Shown piece after piece: positions 9,702 to 17,360 of a stretch of 61,592 nucleotides of DNA. Position 1 is the first letter of the stretch. Each line of letters starts with the position of its first letter. Source of the DNA: Candidatus Nitrosotenuis cloacae (lineage in GTDB: Archaea > Thermoproteota > Nitrososphaeria > Nitrososphaerales > Nitrosopumilaceae); the NCBI RefSeq assembly GCF_026768455.1, contig NZ_JAPPVQ010000001.1:1-61592 (forward strand), in the 5' to 3' direction. The notes beneath the pieces were generated by a model, which was given only the letters and a program-made list of their open reading frames with translations, ran no database searches and was not told where the DNA came from. Position numbers and translations under genes: made by a program.

Positions 9702-10025
9702 ATGTCCGACATATCACTGCAAATCAGAAAAACAATCTTCGAAAATTTCAACGACCCTGACACCCGATTCACAAACGACGACGTTTTTGCGGTTCTCCAG
9801 AAAAACGGAGTCGTGGACAACACCATGATGATAGATGACATGGAGCCGCATTTTGCAGCTCTGTGCGACGCCGGAGCGATGAGGAACATCGCTCAAAACT
9901 TTACCACGCAATGGTTCAAGCTGTTTGATTCCATGGAGCAGGTAAGGTGCAATTCGTGCAACACAGAAAACTATCTCACAAAATCCGAGGAACGCATATG
10001 TCCCTCGTGCAAAAAGCCTATCTAG
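9702..10025 (+). CDS. Small protein with C-terminal zinc ribbon, suf operon
   Basis: I do not recognise a named family. About 107 residues: an N-terminal helical region (QIRKTIFENFNDPDTRF, then NDDVFAVLQKNGVV) resembling a small winged helix, and a C-terminal zinc ribbon with two CxxC pairs (VRCNSC and ICPSCKKP). The ORF can start at GTG 9693, but ATG 9702 is preceded by AGGTG six bases upstream, a good Shine-Dalgarno match that overlaps the sufU stop. Position as last gene of the suf operon suggests a regulator or accessory factor for Fe-S assembly, which is inference. Its end overlaps pgk on the other strand by 8 bases. Confidence 0.7.
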   Translation: MSDISLQIRKTIFENFNDPDTRFTNDDVFAVLQKNGVVDNTMMIDDMEPHFAALCDAGAMRNIAQNFTTQWFKLFDSMEQVRCNSCNTENYLTKSEERICPSCKKPI

Positions 10026-11226
10026 ACTTGTATCTTTGAGCAGCAGACTCGAGCGACTGTATCATGGGGAGCTTTTCTCCTGTGAGGTACAGAACCAGCG
10101 CACCGCCTGCCGTGCTGATATGCGTGATTCTTTCTGCCAGACCATACTTTTTGAGAGCAGATGTGAGGTGCCCGCCGCTTACTATGGTGGTTGCCATGGA
10201 ATTTGCAACCGATTCTAGGAGGCTCTTTGTACCAATGCTAAAGTTTTCCATCTCGAAAAATCCTGGCGGGCCGCTGATGAATACAGTGCCGGCACTTGCA
10301 ATTATCTTTGAATAGTGCTCTATCGTCTTTTGCCCTAGGTCGTAAATCTGGTCTCCTTTGTTGAGCAGCCTGACATCAAGCTCCGATCTCTCGCCGTCCT
10401 TGGTTATTGCTACGTCTACTGGCGTGTTAAAGACATCTGGGTACTCGCCAAGTAGGGCGTGTGCCTTTGAGACTGCCTCTTCCTCCCCCTTGATTCCCAG
10501 GGGGTACTTTATTCTGGCTTGGGCACGCATGAACACGTTGGCTATTAGGCCTGTGAGCAGGATCTGGTCTGCCCGTCCACGCTTGATTAGCATCTTGATT
10601 GCCTCCAGTCTGTCTGTGACCTTGGAGCCTCCAAGTACTACTACATGCGGCGCCTTTGCAACCGTGAGAATCTCCTCCAGGTTCCTGACCTCACGCTCGA
10701 CTACCTTTCCAGCACATGCCGGTATGATGTGGGAAAATCCCACAAGTGACGGATGTGATCTGTGTGCACTTGGAAAGCAGTCCAGTACGCACAGGTCAAA
10801 AAGTCCCGCGAGTCGCTTTACCATGATTGTGTTTGACGCATCCTCCGGAGTAAATTCATAATTTTCTTCCGCACACAATCTTAAATTATCTAAAAGCAAA
10901 ATATCACCATCTTTCATGTTCCTAATTTCCGTCTGGGCAAGCGAGCCAATCACGTCTTGTATGTACTTGATTTTTCGCCCAACAAGTTTTTCCAAAATTT
11001 TTGCATGCTGCTCCATCCCGATGTAGTCTTTATTCCCAACCCTTCCCTGATGCGATGCAACTACAACCTTGGAGCTCTTCAGCGCATCAATTGTCTCGAC
11101 TACCTCCTCAATTCTCTTTGCGCCAGAAATCTCGCCGGTCTTTGGGTCGATGGGGCAGTTCATGTCGACTCTCAGCAAGACTGTCTTTCCCTTGAGGTCA
11201 AAATCAGCCAGTGTGAGAATCTTCAC
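10018..11226 (-). CDS. pgk: Phosphoglycerate kinase
   Basis: Interconverts 3-phosphoglycerate and 1,3-bisphosphoglycerate; in autotrophic archaea mainly for gluconeogenesis. The 402 residues include LLRVDMNCPID (substrate loop), VVASHQGRVG, FPSAHRSHPSLVG, VVLGGSKVTDRLEAI and the C-terminal nucleotide region ISGPPGFFEMENF with GGGHLT-like VSGGHLTSAL. The start is GTG 11226; TTTTAAGA on the minus strand lies about 27 bases upstream, fitting a leaderless mRNA. Convergent with the suf operon. Confidence 0.96.
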   Translation of the reverse strand: MKILTLADFDLKGKTVLLRVDMNCPIDPKTGEISGAKRIEEVVETIDALKSSKVVVASHQGRVGNKDYIGMEQHAKILEKLVGRKIKYIQDVIGSLAQTEIRNMKDGDILLLDNLRLCAEENYEFTPEDASNTIMVKRLAGLFDLCVLDCFPSAHRSHPSLVGFSHIIPACAGKVVEREVRNLEEILTVAKAPHVVVLGGSKVTDRLEAIKMLIKRGRADQILLTGLIANVFMRAQARIKYPLGIKGEEEAVSKAHALLGEYPDVFNTPVDVAITKDGERSELDVRLLNKGDQIYDLGQKTIEHYSKIIASAGTVFISGPPGFFEMENFSIGTKSLLESVANSMATTIVSGGHLTSALKKYGLAERITHISTAGGALVLYLTGEKLPMIQSLESAAQRYKSR

Positions 11227-11342
11227 ATCTTGAGTCTTTTTTTGCCATCTTAAAATCTTTGAGCCGATCAGATACTTGCGATGAAAAACGATTCATCATT
11301 GTTACAGAAAAATTAAAAAGAAGAATCCTAAGCTGAATGTGA

Positions 11343-12005
11343 TTGCAAAATTGGTTGTTCGGTGTCAGATCTAGGCCGTTTTTCATCCTAGTAGCAGCCT
11401 TCATCATAATGTCTGTATTGGTAAATCAAAAAGTAACCTCGGGGTTTGACACATCTGCAGTACTGTATTTCCAGTCGGCTGCCGGAAACCACAACCTTGA
11501 CGTATTCATGTGGCTGTTGACCGAGATTGGGGATATTCGGTGGCTTGTCCTGTTCAGCATAGTGTTGTTCATCGTGCGAAGAACCCGGCGCTCAGGCATG
11601 ATATTGCTCTTGGCACTCGTAGCCGGAACAATCGGGGCCGGATACATCAAGGGGTATTTGGTCGACAACCCGCGCCCTGATCTGGAGTTTTTAGGCTCCA
11701 CCCTGCCTGGAGGCATAGGCAAGGACACATTCGTGCTTGGCACAGACGGCTCGTTTCCATCCGGACACGCAACGCGCGCAGCAATACTTGCGGTGGTCCT
11801 AGGCTACACTCTTTCGCAGAGGTTCCCACGTGGATGTTACCTGCTGCTCATCTTCCCGGTACTGGAGTCGATAAGCCGGGTCTACGTCCTGCAACACTAT
11901 CCTATGGACGTGTTTGGAGGAACTGTATTTGGTGTCCTTCTTGCCGGAATAATCGGCAAAAAGCTAAAACTTCATGAGATTTTCAAATCAGAAACCAAGA
12001 TCTGA
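11343..12005 (+). CDS. PAP2-superfamily membrane phosphatase
   Basis: Integral membrane phosphatase of the type 2 phosphatidic acid phosphatase family, 220 residues with about five or six hydrophobic segments. The three catalytic signatures are present in order: KGYLVDNPRP (KxxxxxxRP), GSFPSGHATRA (PSGH, catalytic His) and SRVYVLQHYPMD (SRxxxxxHxxxD). Such enzymes dephosphorylate lipid phosphates or undecaprenyl/dolichyl-type pyrophosphates; the substrate is not determinable here. TTG 11343 is used as start since ATTAAAAAG lies at the right distance and the nearby ATG (11337) runs straight into a stop. Confidence 0.9.
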   Translation: MQNWLFGVRSRPFFILVAAFIIMSVLVNQKVTSGFDTSAVLYFQSAAGNHNLDVFMWLLTEIGDIRWLVLFSIVLFIVRRTRRSGMILLLALVAGTIGAGYIKGYLVDNPRPDLEFLGSTLPGGIGKDTFVLGTDGSFPSGHATRAAILAVVLGYTLSQRFPRGCYLLLIFPVLESISRVYVLQHYPMDVFGGTVFGVLLAGIIGKKLKLHEIFKSETKI

Positions 12006-12299
12006 GAAGACGTTTGCACTGATCAAAACAATGGCATAGTTCTCAGAGTCGTGATGGTACGTCCAGTATCTAAGATTGCGCTCCTGTTTTAATTTCTTCA
12101 GCCTAAAATTGATCTCAGTAGTTACGGTAAAGCCGATTCTCTTGGCAACTTTTTCCTGTTTTGGCATCAGCACCTTGAATCCACCGCGCTGCTTTTCAAA
12201 TCCCATCTCTGCCATCGCAATTGCCGATTCCATAGCTTCTTTTTCGTCTTTTACCACAAACGTTTTCACAATTGGGATCTGCGATGGATGAAAATCCAT
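11988..12299 (-). CDS. Conserved hypothetical protein
   Basis: I do not recognise this family. The ORF extends upstream, but ATG 12299 fits a TATA element (TTTAATTAATT at 12324-12334) about 30 bases away, giving 103 residues beginning MDFHPSQIPIVKTFVV. The sequence is soluble and mixed alpha/beta, with a basic middle section (RIGFTVTTEINFRLKKLKQERN) and an aromatic stretch RYWTYHHD. There are no cysteines or membrane segments. It is convergent with the PAP2 gene, overlapping it by 18 bases. Confidence 0.65.
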   Translation of the reverse strand: MDFHPSQIPIVKTFVVKDEKEAMESAIAMAEMGFEKQRGGFKVLMPKQEKVAKRIGFTVTTEINFRLKKLKQERNLRYWTYHHDSENYAIVLISANVFSDLGF

Positions 12300-12433
12300 G
12301 TTGTGTGTTGTTGATATGTTCGATTTAATTAATTCCGTTCCTGATCGATTCTTCAAAATGTCTGGAATTGTGTTAAATTTCTTAACTTACAAGTCAAATA
12401 CTGGTTATAGTTAACACTTATCGATAATCAGAT

Positions 12434-12446
12434 TGACTTCAAGTCA
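12434..12446. promoter_or_regulatory. Palindrome immediately before H1-like gene
   Basis: TGACTT-C-AAGTCA is a perfect 13-base palindrome ending one base before the TTG start at 12447. A further AAGTCA half site is at 12391-12396, and GTGTTAA (12370-12376) is matched by TTAACAC (12411-12417). The symmetry suggests protein binding sites in this promoter; no binding protein can be named. Confidence 0.4.
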
Positions 12447-13277
12447 TTGGCCTCATTAGACAAACTAGCTCAGAAGCTAAAACAACAGAAATTAGAGGCG
12501 TCAAAGCTTAGGAGACGCAGTGAAAATCAGCTAAAGCAAGTCGTTTCCGTGGCTCGCAAATCATCTTCTGGCTTACATTCTCTGGAGAAAAGGCTTGAGG
12601 GCTCCAAGGAGAAGCTGGGTGAGATTAATGCCGAGTTCAACCAGATCCTGGCAAGAAAGGAAAGCTTGGAGAGGCTGGTCAAGACAGCACACGAGCGCCT
12701 GGCTAGGGAGATTGAGGCAAAGGACCAGGCAGAAATTGATCTGGCAAACGCCGAGTCCGACGAGGCAAAACAGTCCGCATCGGACAGAGTTGCACAAATT
12801 ACCGAGAAAATAACCGAATTAGAGTCTGAAATTAAACAAAGAGAATCGGCAGCACAAAAGCTGGTTGACGTCATTGAAGATTACAAGAAAACAAAAACAC
12901 ACACCTCGCACCAAATCCAAAAGCAGGTAAAAACAAAGCCCACACTCGTCACACTGCTCAAAAAAAGTCAGATTGACTCTGAAAAACTAAAGCGACAGGT
13001 GGAGACTGCTGCCAAGAAGGAATCGGCGGTAAGCAAGACTCTCGCGACTGTGACAGAAAAACTGGAAAAAATCCTGGCAAGAAAGAGGAAGGAGGCGGCA
13101 CGAAAGGCCGCACTCAAGAGGGCTGCAAAGAAAAAGGCCCAAGCGCTTGCCAGAAAAAAGGCGGCCGCAAAAAGAAAGGCAGCAGCAAAGTCAAAGGCAT
13201 CCAAGAAAAAGGTAACAAAACCAAAGAAAAAATCATCGGCAAAAAAATCCGCGCCAAAGAAAAAGTCCAGGCGTTAG
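12447..13277 (+). CDS. Coiled-coil protein with histone-H1-like basic tail
   Basis: Unnamed protein of 276 residues with two parts. Residues 1 to about 210 form a long charged coiled coil (heptad-rich runs such as LEKRLEGSKEKLGEIN and VAQITEKITELESEI). Residues about 211-276 are almost only Lys, Ala, Arg and Ser, with repeats like AAKKKAQALARKKAAAKR and a final SAKKSAPKKKSRR. The tail resembles eukaryotic histone H1 and bacterial HctB/AlgP-type proteins and would bind nucleic acid strongly. A chromatin-organising or DNA-bridging role is inference. Start is TTG 12447, the first possible codon after a palindromic region. Confidence 0.75.
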   Translation: MASLDKLAQKLKQQKLEASKLRRRSENQLKQVVSVARKSSSGLHSLEKRLEGSKEKLGEINAEFNQILARKESLERLVKTAHERLAREIEAKDQAEIDLANAESDEAKQSASDRVAQITEKITELESEIKQRESAAQKLVDVIEDYKKTKTHTSHQIQKQVKTKPTLVTLLKKSQIDSEKLKRQVETAAKKESAVSKTLATVTEKLEKILARKRKEAARKAALKRAAKKKAQALARKKAAAKRKAAAKSKASKKKVTKPKKKSSAKKSAPKKKSRR

Positions 13278-13331
13278 TCAAGTCCTGACGCTTCGGTCTA
13301 AATATGGGGCGGAAATTTTGATATTCAATAC

Positions 13332-13931
13332 ATGAAAAAGCGCGGAATAATTGTCTGCATTACGGGCGTATCGATGGTGGTTGCGTCATTTGCCATCGCA
13401 GTGTCGATCCTGCAGCAAAACGGCCTTGAGGGTGACTTTTCACTTCCTGATCTTCTTGACGGAATGTTTGACCAGACATCTGAAAACACCATGATTGCGT
13501 CCGGCGATTCAGCATCATTTTCGTTTGATGCCACCGATGGTACCACGCATCTTCTCTGGGGGCTGCAGATACTCGACTACCAAAGCAACGATGCAGTAGC
13601 GGTGTCTATTTCCAACATATACGGCGATAACTTTGGGTCGTTTGCATCAAACCAGCCGGCATTCTTTGAAACTCTGGACATAGAAAAAAGCGACATACTG
13701 AACTTTAATGTGGAGAACAAGGGACCTCGAACCATAACCGTCGTGATGATGTTCACCAAAAATCCGGAGGACTCTGACAAGCTGGCAGATCCGAACTCTC
13801 CCCTGAATCAAATGCTAGTACCACTAGCTGCTGTGGCATTCCTTCTGATAATTGGAATAATTGTGATTATAGCCGGTACCGTAATTGCAATAATTGATTA
13901 TAAAAAAAGACACAATTCTGAATATGTCTAG
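13332..13931 (+). CDS. Bitopic membrane protein, unknown function
   Basis: A 199-residue protein with an N-terminal hydrophobic helix (residues about 5-27, GIIVCITGVSMVVASFAIAV) and a C-terminal one (about 158-185) ending in the basic tail DYKKRHNSEYV. The roughly 130 residues between them are acidic and beta-rich and would lie outside the cell. It contains a GDSASFSFDATDGTTHLLWG stretch similar to many thaumarchaeal exported proteins of unknown function. ATG 13332 is about 27 bases after TAAATAT. Convergent, 6 bases apart, with the OB-fold gene. Confidence 0.75.
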   Translation: MKKRGIIVCITGVSMVVASFAIAVSILQQNGLEGDFSLPDLLDGMFDQTSENTMIASGDSASFSFDATDGTTHLLWGLQILDYQSNDAVAVSISNIYGDNFGSFASNQPAFFETLDIEKSDILNFNVENKGPRTITVVMMFTKNPEDSDKLADPNSPLNQMLVPLAAVAFLLIIGIIVIIAGTVIAIIDYKKRHNSEYV

Positions 13932-13937
13932 TATTTT

Positions 13938-14234
13938 CTAGTACTCTTTGACGATTAACTCGCCGTATTTCCCTCTTGCCAGAGACACTTCGTTTTTGAA
14001 TGTGTTTGTGTATCCGTTCTTGAATGCTATCTTGGAGCCGTTCTTTACCTTTTTGATGTCCTCGCCCCATAATGCTATCTTGATTTCACCTGCAGCGTCT
14101 ACCAGAAATGCATTGCACACCTCGGTAGTTCCACCGGTTTTGAGATTTACGGTTCGTGGCTCTTCCATTCTTTCTACGGTTCCTTCGATGTCAATTCCAT
14201 TTCGCATGTTTTTTGCTTGTTCTGTGGTTACCAC
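13938..14234 (-). CDS. OB-fold nucleic-acid-binding protein (SSB/RPA-like)
   Basis: Single OB-fold of about 98 residues. The order RNGIDIEGTVERMEEPRTV, then TGGTTEVCNAFLVDAAGEIK, IALWGEDIKKVKNGSKI and NGYTNTFKNEVSLARGKYG matches the archaeal single-domain RPA/SSB OB-fold. Start choice is uncertain: TTG 14252, GTG 14246 and GTG 14234 are all in frame. CTTATTATT at 14256-14264 (minus strand) favours a leaderless GTG at 14234. It may bind single-stranded DNA or RNA; not all such small OB proteins are the main SSB. Confidence 0.8.
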   Translation of the reverse strand: MVTTEQAKNMRNGIDIEGTVERMEEPRTVNLKTGGTTEVCNAFLVDAAGEIKIALWGEDIKKVKNGSKIAFKNGYTNTFKNEVSLARGKYGELIVKEY

Positions 14235-14378
14235 GAAAATGCTCACTCGCAAACTAATAATAAGTTTTTTAGTTTCCGGGAAATCTCCTAAGAATTCTCA
14301 TCTTTTTTGGATCAACGCAAAAAATCTGCACGCCGATTTCCTATAGGAGTTATATACTCTGATTTGAAACCTGCTCTT

Positions 14379-14477
14379 GCAGGGGTATCGAAGCCCGGTC
14401 AACCGAGAGGGACTCAAGATCCATAATAGGAAATCCCTTCCTTTAGGGGTTCGTGGGTTCAAATCCCACCCCCTGCA
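14379..14477 (+). tRNA. tRNA-Leu(CAA) with 14-nt intron
   Basis: Acceptor GCAGGGG (14379-14385) pairs with CCCCTGC (14470-14476), discriminator A 14477, CCA not encoded. D stem TCG/CGA, T arm GTGGG-TTCAAAT-CCCAC. Anticodon stem AGGGA (14408-14412) pairs perfectly with TCCCT (14434-14438) only if bases 14419-14432 are removed, leaving loop CTCAAGA with anticodon CAA. The intron then sits at 37/38, the usual archaeal place, and carries a TCC/GGA helix as expected for a bulge-helix-bulge. Mature length 85 with a class II variable arm. TATATA near 14351-14356 is the likely promoter. Confidence 0.9.
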
Positions 14478-14787
14478 CACATTACAATCTGTGGAAAACC
14501 CTATACTTCGATTGTATTAGATGACGAAACGTTGTGATTAGAAATTGTTCTGTGCAAATCCGCCACGGATTCCTCGCGGAAGGTTAGATTGCATCTGTAA
14601 CACTTCCACACCCTGGCGCTCACGGCATAATAGTACATTCTTTAAATTTAAGGATATTGGACCTTTCATCCACTTTTTTGCAAATCGGGATCAAAATGAC
14701 CAAAAATTACATCATTTTGGCGTAATTGTGCAAATCCGCACGCCGATATTACGAAACCATTTAGTTGGAGACGCCAGCACGTGCGTT
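14478..14787. other. Gene-poor interval with TGCAAATC repeats and nested hairpin
   Basis: No convincing coding sequence; the open frame across it has atypical composition. It holds three copies of TGCAAATC (at about 14553, 14681 and 14730), the first and third extended to the 13-mer TGTGCAAATCCGC. At 14721-14753 there is a nested inverted repeat: CGTAAT...ATTACG outside, GTGC-AAATCC-GCAC inside. A TATA-like TTTAAATTTA lies at 14641-14650. These could be regulatory sites or an unannotated structured RNA. Confidence 0.45.
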
Positions 14788-15408
14788 GTGGCAGAGATAA
14801 TCTCGGTTTTCGGGCAGATGTCGTACCTTGGAATCTTTCTTTTCCTGATTCTAGTGAACCTCTCTCCGATTCTAATGCCGCCCACATGGCTCATACTGGC
14901 ATCATTTTACGTACTTGACGAGTCACTCAGTCCAGCAGGACTGGCTCTTGTCGGGGCTACTGGTGCCACCCTTGGTAGATTCATGCTACTCAACACAAGC
15001 GGACTTTTTAGAAGGTTCATGAACGAGGAGCGAAGATCGAGTCTTGACAAGATCGGCAACTATCTCAAGTCAAAGAGATTCGGATTCTTTATCGCATCCT
15101 TTCTTTTTGGGGCAACGCCGCTGCCAAGCAACATGCTGTTTATTTCGTACGGCCTGATGAAGGCAAAAAACATCCAGCTTTATGCGGGATTCTGGTCGGG
15201 TCGAGCCATCTCCTACTATGTCATGATCTCAATTAGCAAATTGGTGCTTACGCCTTTTACCAAGCTGTTCGAGGAGAGGATGTGGGGAATAATCCTAGTA
15301 GATGGGATATCTGTCGCAATGATTGTGTTTTTTGCATGTATAAACTGGAACGAACTGCTGACGCAAAAGAAGCTACGATTCGTAAAGCCGAAAATATGGA
15401 GGGTATGA
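14788..15408 (+). CDS. VTT-domain (SNARE-associated/DedA-like) membrane protein
   Basis: Polytopic membrane protein of about 206 residues with the VTT/DedA fold seen in YqaA-like proteins: NLSPILMPPTWLILASFY near the N-terminus, the glycine-rich GATGATLGRFMLL, the re-entrant-type FLFGATPLPSNMLFISYG and a final hydrophobic helix before a basic tail. Relatives move lipids or act as membrane-potential-linked transporters; the substrate is unknown. The open frame begins at 14545, but its first part looks non-coding. GTG 14788 and ATG 14818 are the plausible starts; I chose 14788 without strong support. One base separates it from the HD gene. Confidence 0.75.
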   Translation: MAEIISVFGQMSYLGIFLFLILVNLSPILMPPTWLILASFYVLDESLSPAGLALVGATGATLGRFMLLNTSGLFRRFMNEERRSSLDKIGNYLKSKRFGFFIASFLFGATPLPSNMLFISYGLMKAKNIQLYAGFWSGRAISYYVMISISKLVLTPFTKLFEERMWGIILVDGISVAMIVFFACINWNELLTQKKLRFVKPKIWRV

Positions 15409-15409
15409 C

Positions 15410-16036
15410 GTGAAGAAACTGGAGCCGCTGCACGACTATGTTCGGAAACGGATCAAAAATGACCCCGCCCACGACTTTGAGCACGTGATGCGGGTATACA
15501 GCAATGCGAAAAAAATTGCAGAAAGTGAGGGTGCGGATCTAAGACTGGTGCTTACAGCCGTACTACTGCATGATATTGTCTCATTTCCAAAATCCGACAG
15601 GCGCTCCAAGACCGCATCGCTCAAAAGCGCGGCAGCGGCAAAAAAGATTCTCCCAAAATACGACTACACCGTAAGGGAGATCAAGATCATATGTGATGCA
15701 ATACGTGACCACAGCTTTTCCAGAAACAAAACACCAGAAACGCTGGAAGGCAAGGTGTTGCAGGATGCAGACAGACTTGATGCCATTGGGGCAATCGGCA
15801 TTGCAAGAACTTTCGCGGTGGGAGGGGGCGAAGGCCGTCCATTATACAACAAAATAGACCCGTTCTGCCTGAGAAGAAAACCCGATGACAAGGCGTGGAC
15901 CGTGGACCATTTTTACCGAAAACTGCTGCTTTTGGAAAAAAAGATGAACACCGCCTCGGCAAAAAAGGAGGCAAAAAGAAGGATCAGCATCATGGAGCGG
16001 TTTCTAGCCGATCTTGGCAGGGAGATTCATCCGTAG
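15410..16036 (+). CDS. HD-domain phosphohydrolase (YedJ-like)
   Basis: Metal-dependent HD-superfamily hydrolase of 208 residues. HDFEHVMRV supplies the first His, LLHDIVSFPKSDR the HD dyad, IRDHSF a further His and LQDADRLDAIGAIGIART the last Asp, the order found in the YedJ group. The substrate is probably a phosphate ester or nucleotide, not known. GTG 15410 lies directly after the VTT gene stop, so the two are co-transcribed. Its end overlaps the gene at 16027 on the other strand. Confidence 0.88.
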   Translation: MKKLEPLHDYVRKRIKNDPAHDFEHVMRVYSNAKKIAESEGADLRLVLTAVLLHDIVSFPKSDRRSKTASLKSAAAAKKILPKYDYTVREIKIICDAIRDHSFSRNKTPETLEGKVLQDADRLDAIGAIGIARTFAVGGGEGRPLYNKIDPFCLRRKPDDKAWTVDHFYRKLLLLEKKMNTASAKKEAKRRISIMERFLADLGREIHP

Positions 16037-16338
16037 TCTATGTACCGCTCGTAGCGTTTTTCAATCTCTGGATTCTTGCCGTCCAGTACCCTCTGGACCT
16101 CTTCGCCGTGCCTGTTTTTCATGTATGATATCATCTGGGAGAACTGGCTTTCTTCAGGGTAGATGCGCGTCAGCTCCTCAAGTCTGTTGAGGTACTCTAC
16201 TACCTTTTTGCGAAATTCCTCTCTTGTCGGCTTTTTTATCCCGTTTAGCCTAAAGTAGACTGTAGCCCAGCTTGCCCCGACAACATGGGGGAGCAGGTCG
16301 TACGCCCTTTCTATCTCAAAGCGCTGGTCTTCTCTCAT
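16027..16338 (-). CDS. Conserved hypothetical protein coupled to hemB
   Basis: I do not recognise a named family. The longer open frame is antisense to hemB; the real start is ATG 16338, overlapping the hemB stop as ATGA, and gives 103 residues. The protein is helical and charged, with RAYDLLPHVVGASWATVYFR, a basic KKPTREEFRKKVVEYLNRL and a C-terminal RYERYIDYG. No cysteines or membrane segments. Translational coupling to hemB suggests a tetrapyrrole-related or simply co-transcribed role. Confidence 0.7.
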   Translation of the reverse strand: MREDQRFEIERAYDLLPHVVGASWATVYFRLNGIKKPTREEFRKKVVEYLNRLEELTRIYPEESQFSQMISYMKNRHGEEVQRVLDGKNPEIEKRYERYIDYG

Positions 16339-17318
16339 TTGCTGAGGTGCTCTGCCATCTTTTTTGCAAAGTAAGTGACTATCATGTCTGCACCCGCCCG
16401 CTTGATTGAGTATAGTATCTCCGACATGATGTCCGTCTCGTTTATCCATCCTTGTTTTGCTGCACCCTTGACAAGTGCGTACTCTCCAGAAACGCTATAC
16501 GCTGCCACCGGAATGTTAAATCGCCGCTTTGTCTCCGCAATCAAATCCAGATATGCAAGTGCCGGCTTTACCATCACAATATCCACTCCCTCGTTTATGT
16601 CAAGCTCAATCTCCCTCATTGCCTCCCTGGGGTTTGTGTATGGGACCTGGTACGTCTTCCTGTCACCAAACTGCGGTGCACAGTCTGCTGCGTCCCTGAA
16701 CGGGTTGTAAAACGATGACCTGTGCTTTGCGGAATGCGACATTATGCCGACATCTGTAAATCCGTTTTCATCAAGTGCCTCCCTGATTACCTTTACTTGG
16801 CCGTCCATCATTGCCGAAGGTGACACGATGTCGACTCCGGCCCTTGCCTGACTGAGTGCTATATCTGAGAGCGTCTTGAGGCTTGTATCGTTGTCGATGG
16901 TGTTGCCTCTGAGTATGCCACAATGTCCTGATGACGTATACTGGCACAGGCAGACATCTGCCATTATCACAATACTGTCGCCAAAACTCTCCCTTACCTG
17001 CCTGATCGCCTTTTGAACAATACCATCATCGACGAATGCGCCGCTACCGTGGTCATCTTTTTTGGCAGGTATCCCAAACAGCATGATTGCCGGAATGTTT
17101 AGCTTTTTTATCTCATCCACCTCTTTTGTCACGTCCGATATCGGCAGTCTCTGTATGTCCGGCATCGATTCTACCACCGTCTTTGACTTGAGGTCTTCTT
17201 GAACGAACACCGGACAGATAAGATCATTTGTTGAGAATAATACCTCCTGCACCAGATTGCGCATCTTTTCATTCTTGCGCAGTCTTCTTAGTCGTTTTGT
17301 CGGAAAGGAGGCTGACAT
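16335..17318 (-). CDS. hemB: Porphobilinogen synthase (ALA dehydratase)
   Basis: Condenses two 5-aminolevulinates to porphobilinogen. Length 327 is typical. The Schiff-base lysines are K251 in DIVMVKPALAYLD and K198 in HSAKHRSSFYNPFRDA. The metal segment ADVCLCQYTSSGHCG has three cysteines (C123, C125, C133), so this is the zinc-dependent type. ATG 17318 is preceded by its own TATA element (GATTATATTGC on the minus strand near 17345), so hemB can be transcribed independently of hemA, 42 bases upstream. Confidence 0.97.
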   Translation of the reverse strand: MSASFPTKRLRRLRKNEKMRNLVQEVLFSTNDLICPVFVQEDLKSKTVVESMPDIQRLPISDVTKEVDEIKKLNIPAIMLFGIPAKKDDHGSGAFVDDGIVQKAIRQVRESFGDSIVIMADVCLCQYTSSGHCGILRGNTIDNDTSLKTLSDIALSQARAGVDIVSPSAMMDGQVKVIREALDENGFTDVGIMSHSAKHRSSFYNPFRDAADCAPQFGDRKTYQVPYTNPREAMREIELDINEGVDIVMVKPALAYLDLIAETKRRFNIPVAAYSVSGEYALVKGAAKQGWINETDIMSEILYSIKRAGADMIVTYFAKKMAEHLSK

Positions 17319-17360
17319 GCCGAAAATCTGTCTTATTGCAATATAATCCTAGTCTGGGAA

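Noticed and set aside
11280-11297. Short hairpin GATGAA/TTCATC between pgk and the PAP2 gene
   Set aside because: Only 6-base arms in an AT-rich promoter region; expected by chance. A C/D-box reading on the minus strand lacked a C' and D box in the right order.
12968-13204. Minus-strand Ala/Phe-rich ORF
   Set aside because: Shadow of the lysine/alanine-rich tail of the H1-like protein.
14298-14480. Minus-strand ORF over the tRNA-Leu gene
   Set aside because: It is antisense to a well-formed tRNA and has no independent promoter evidence.
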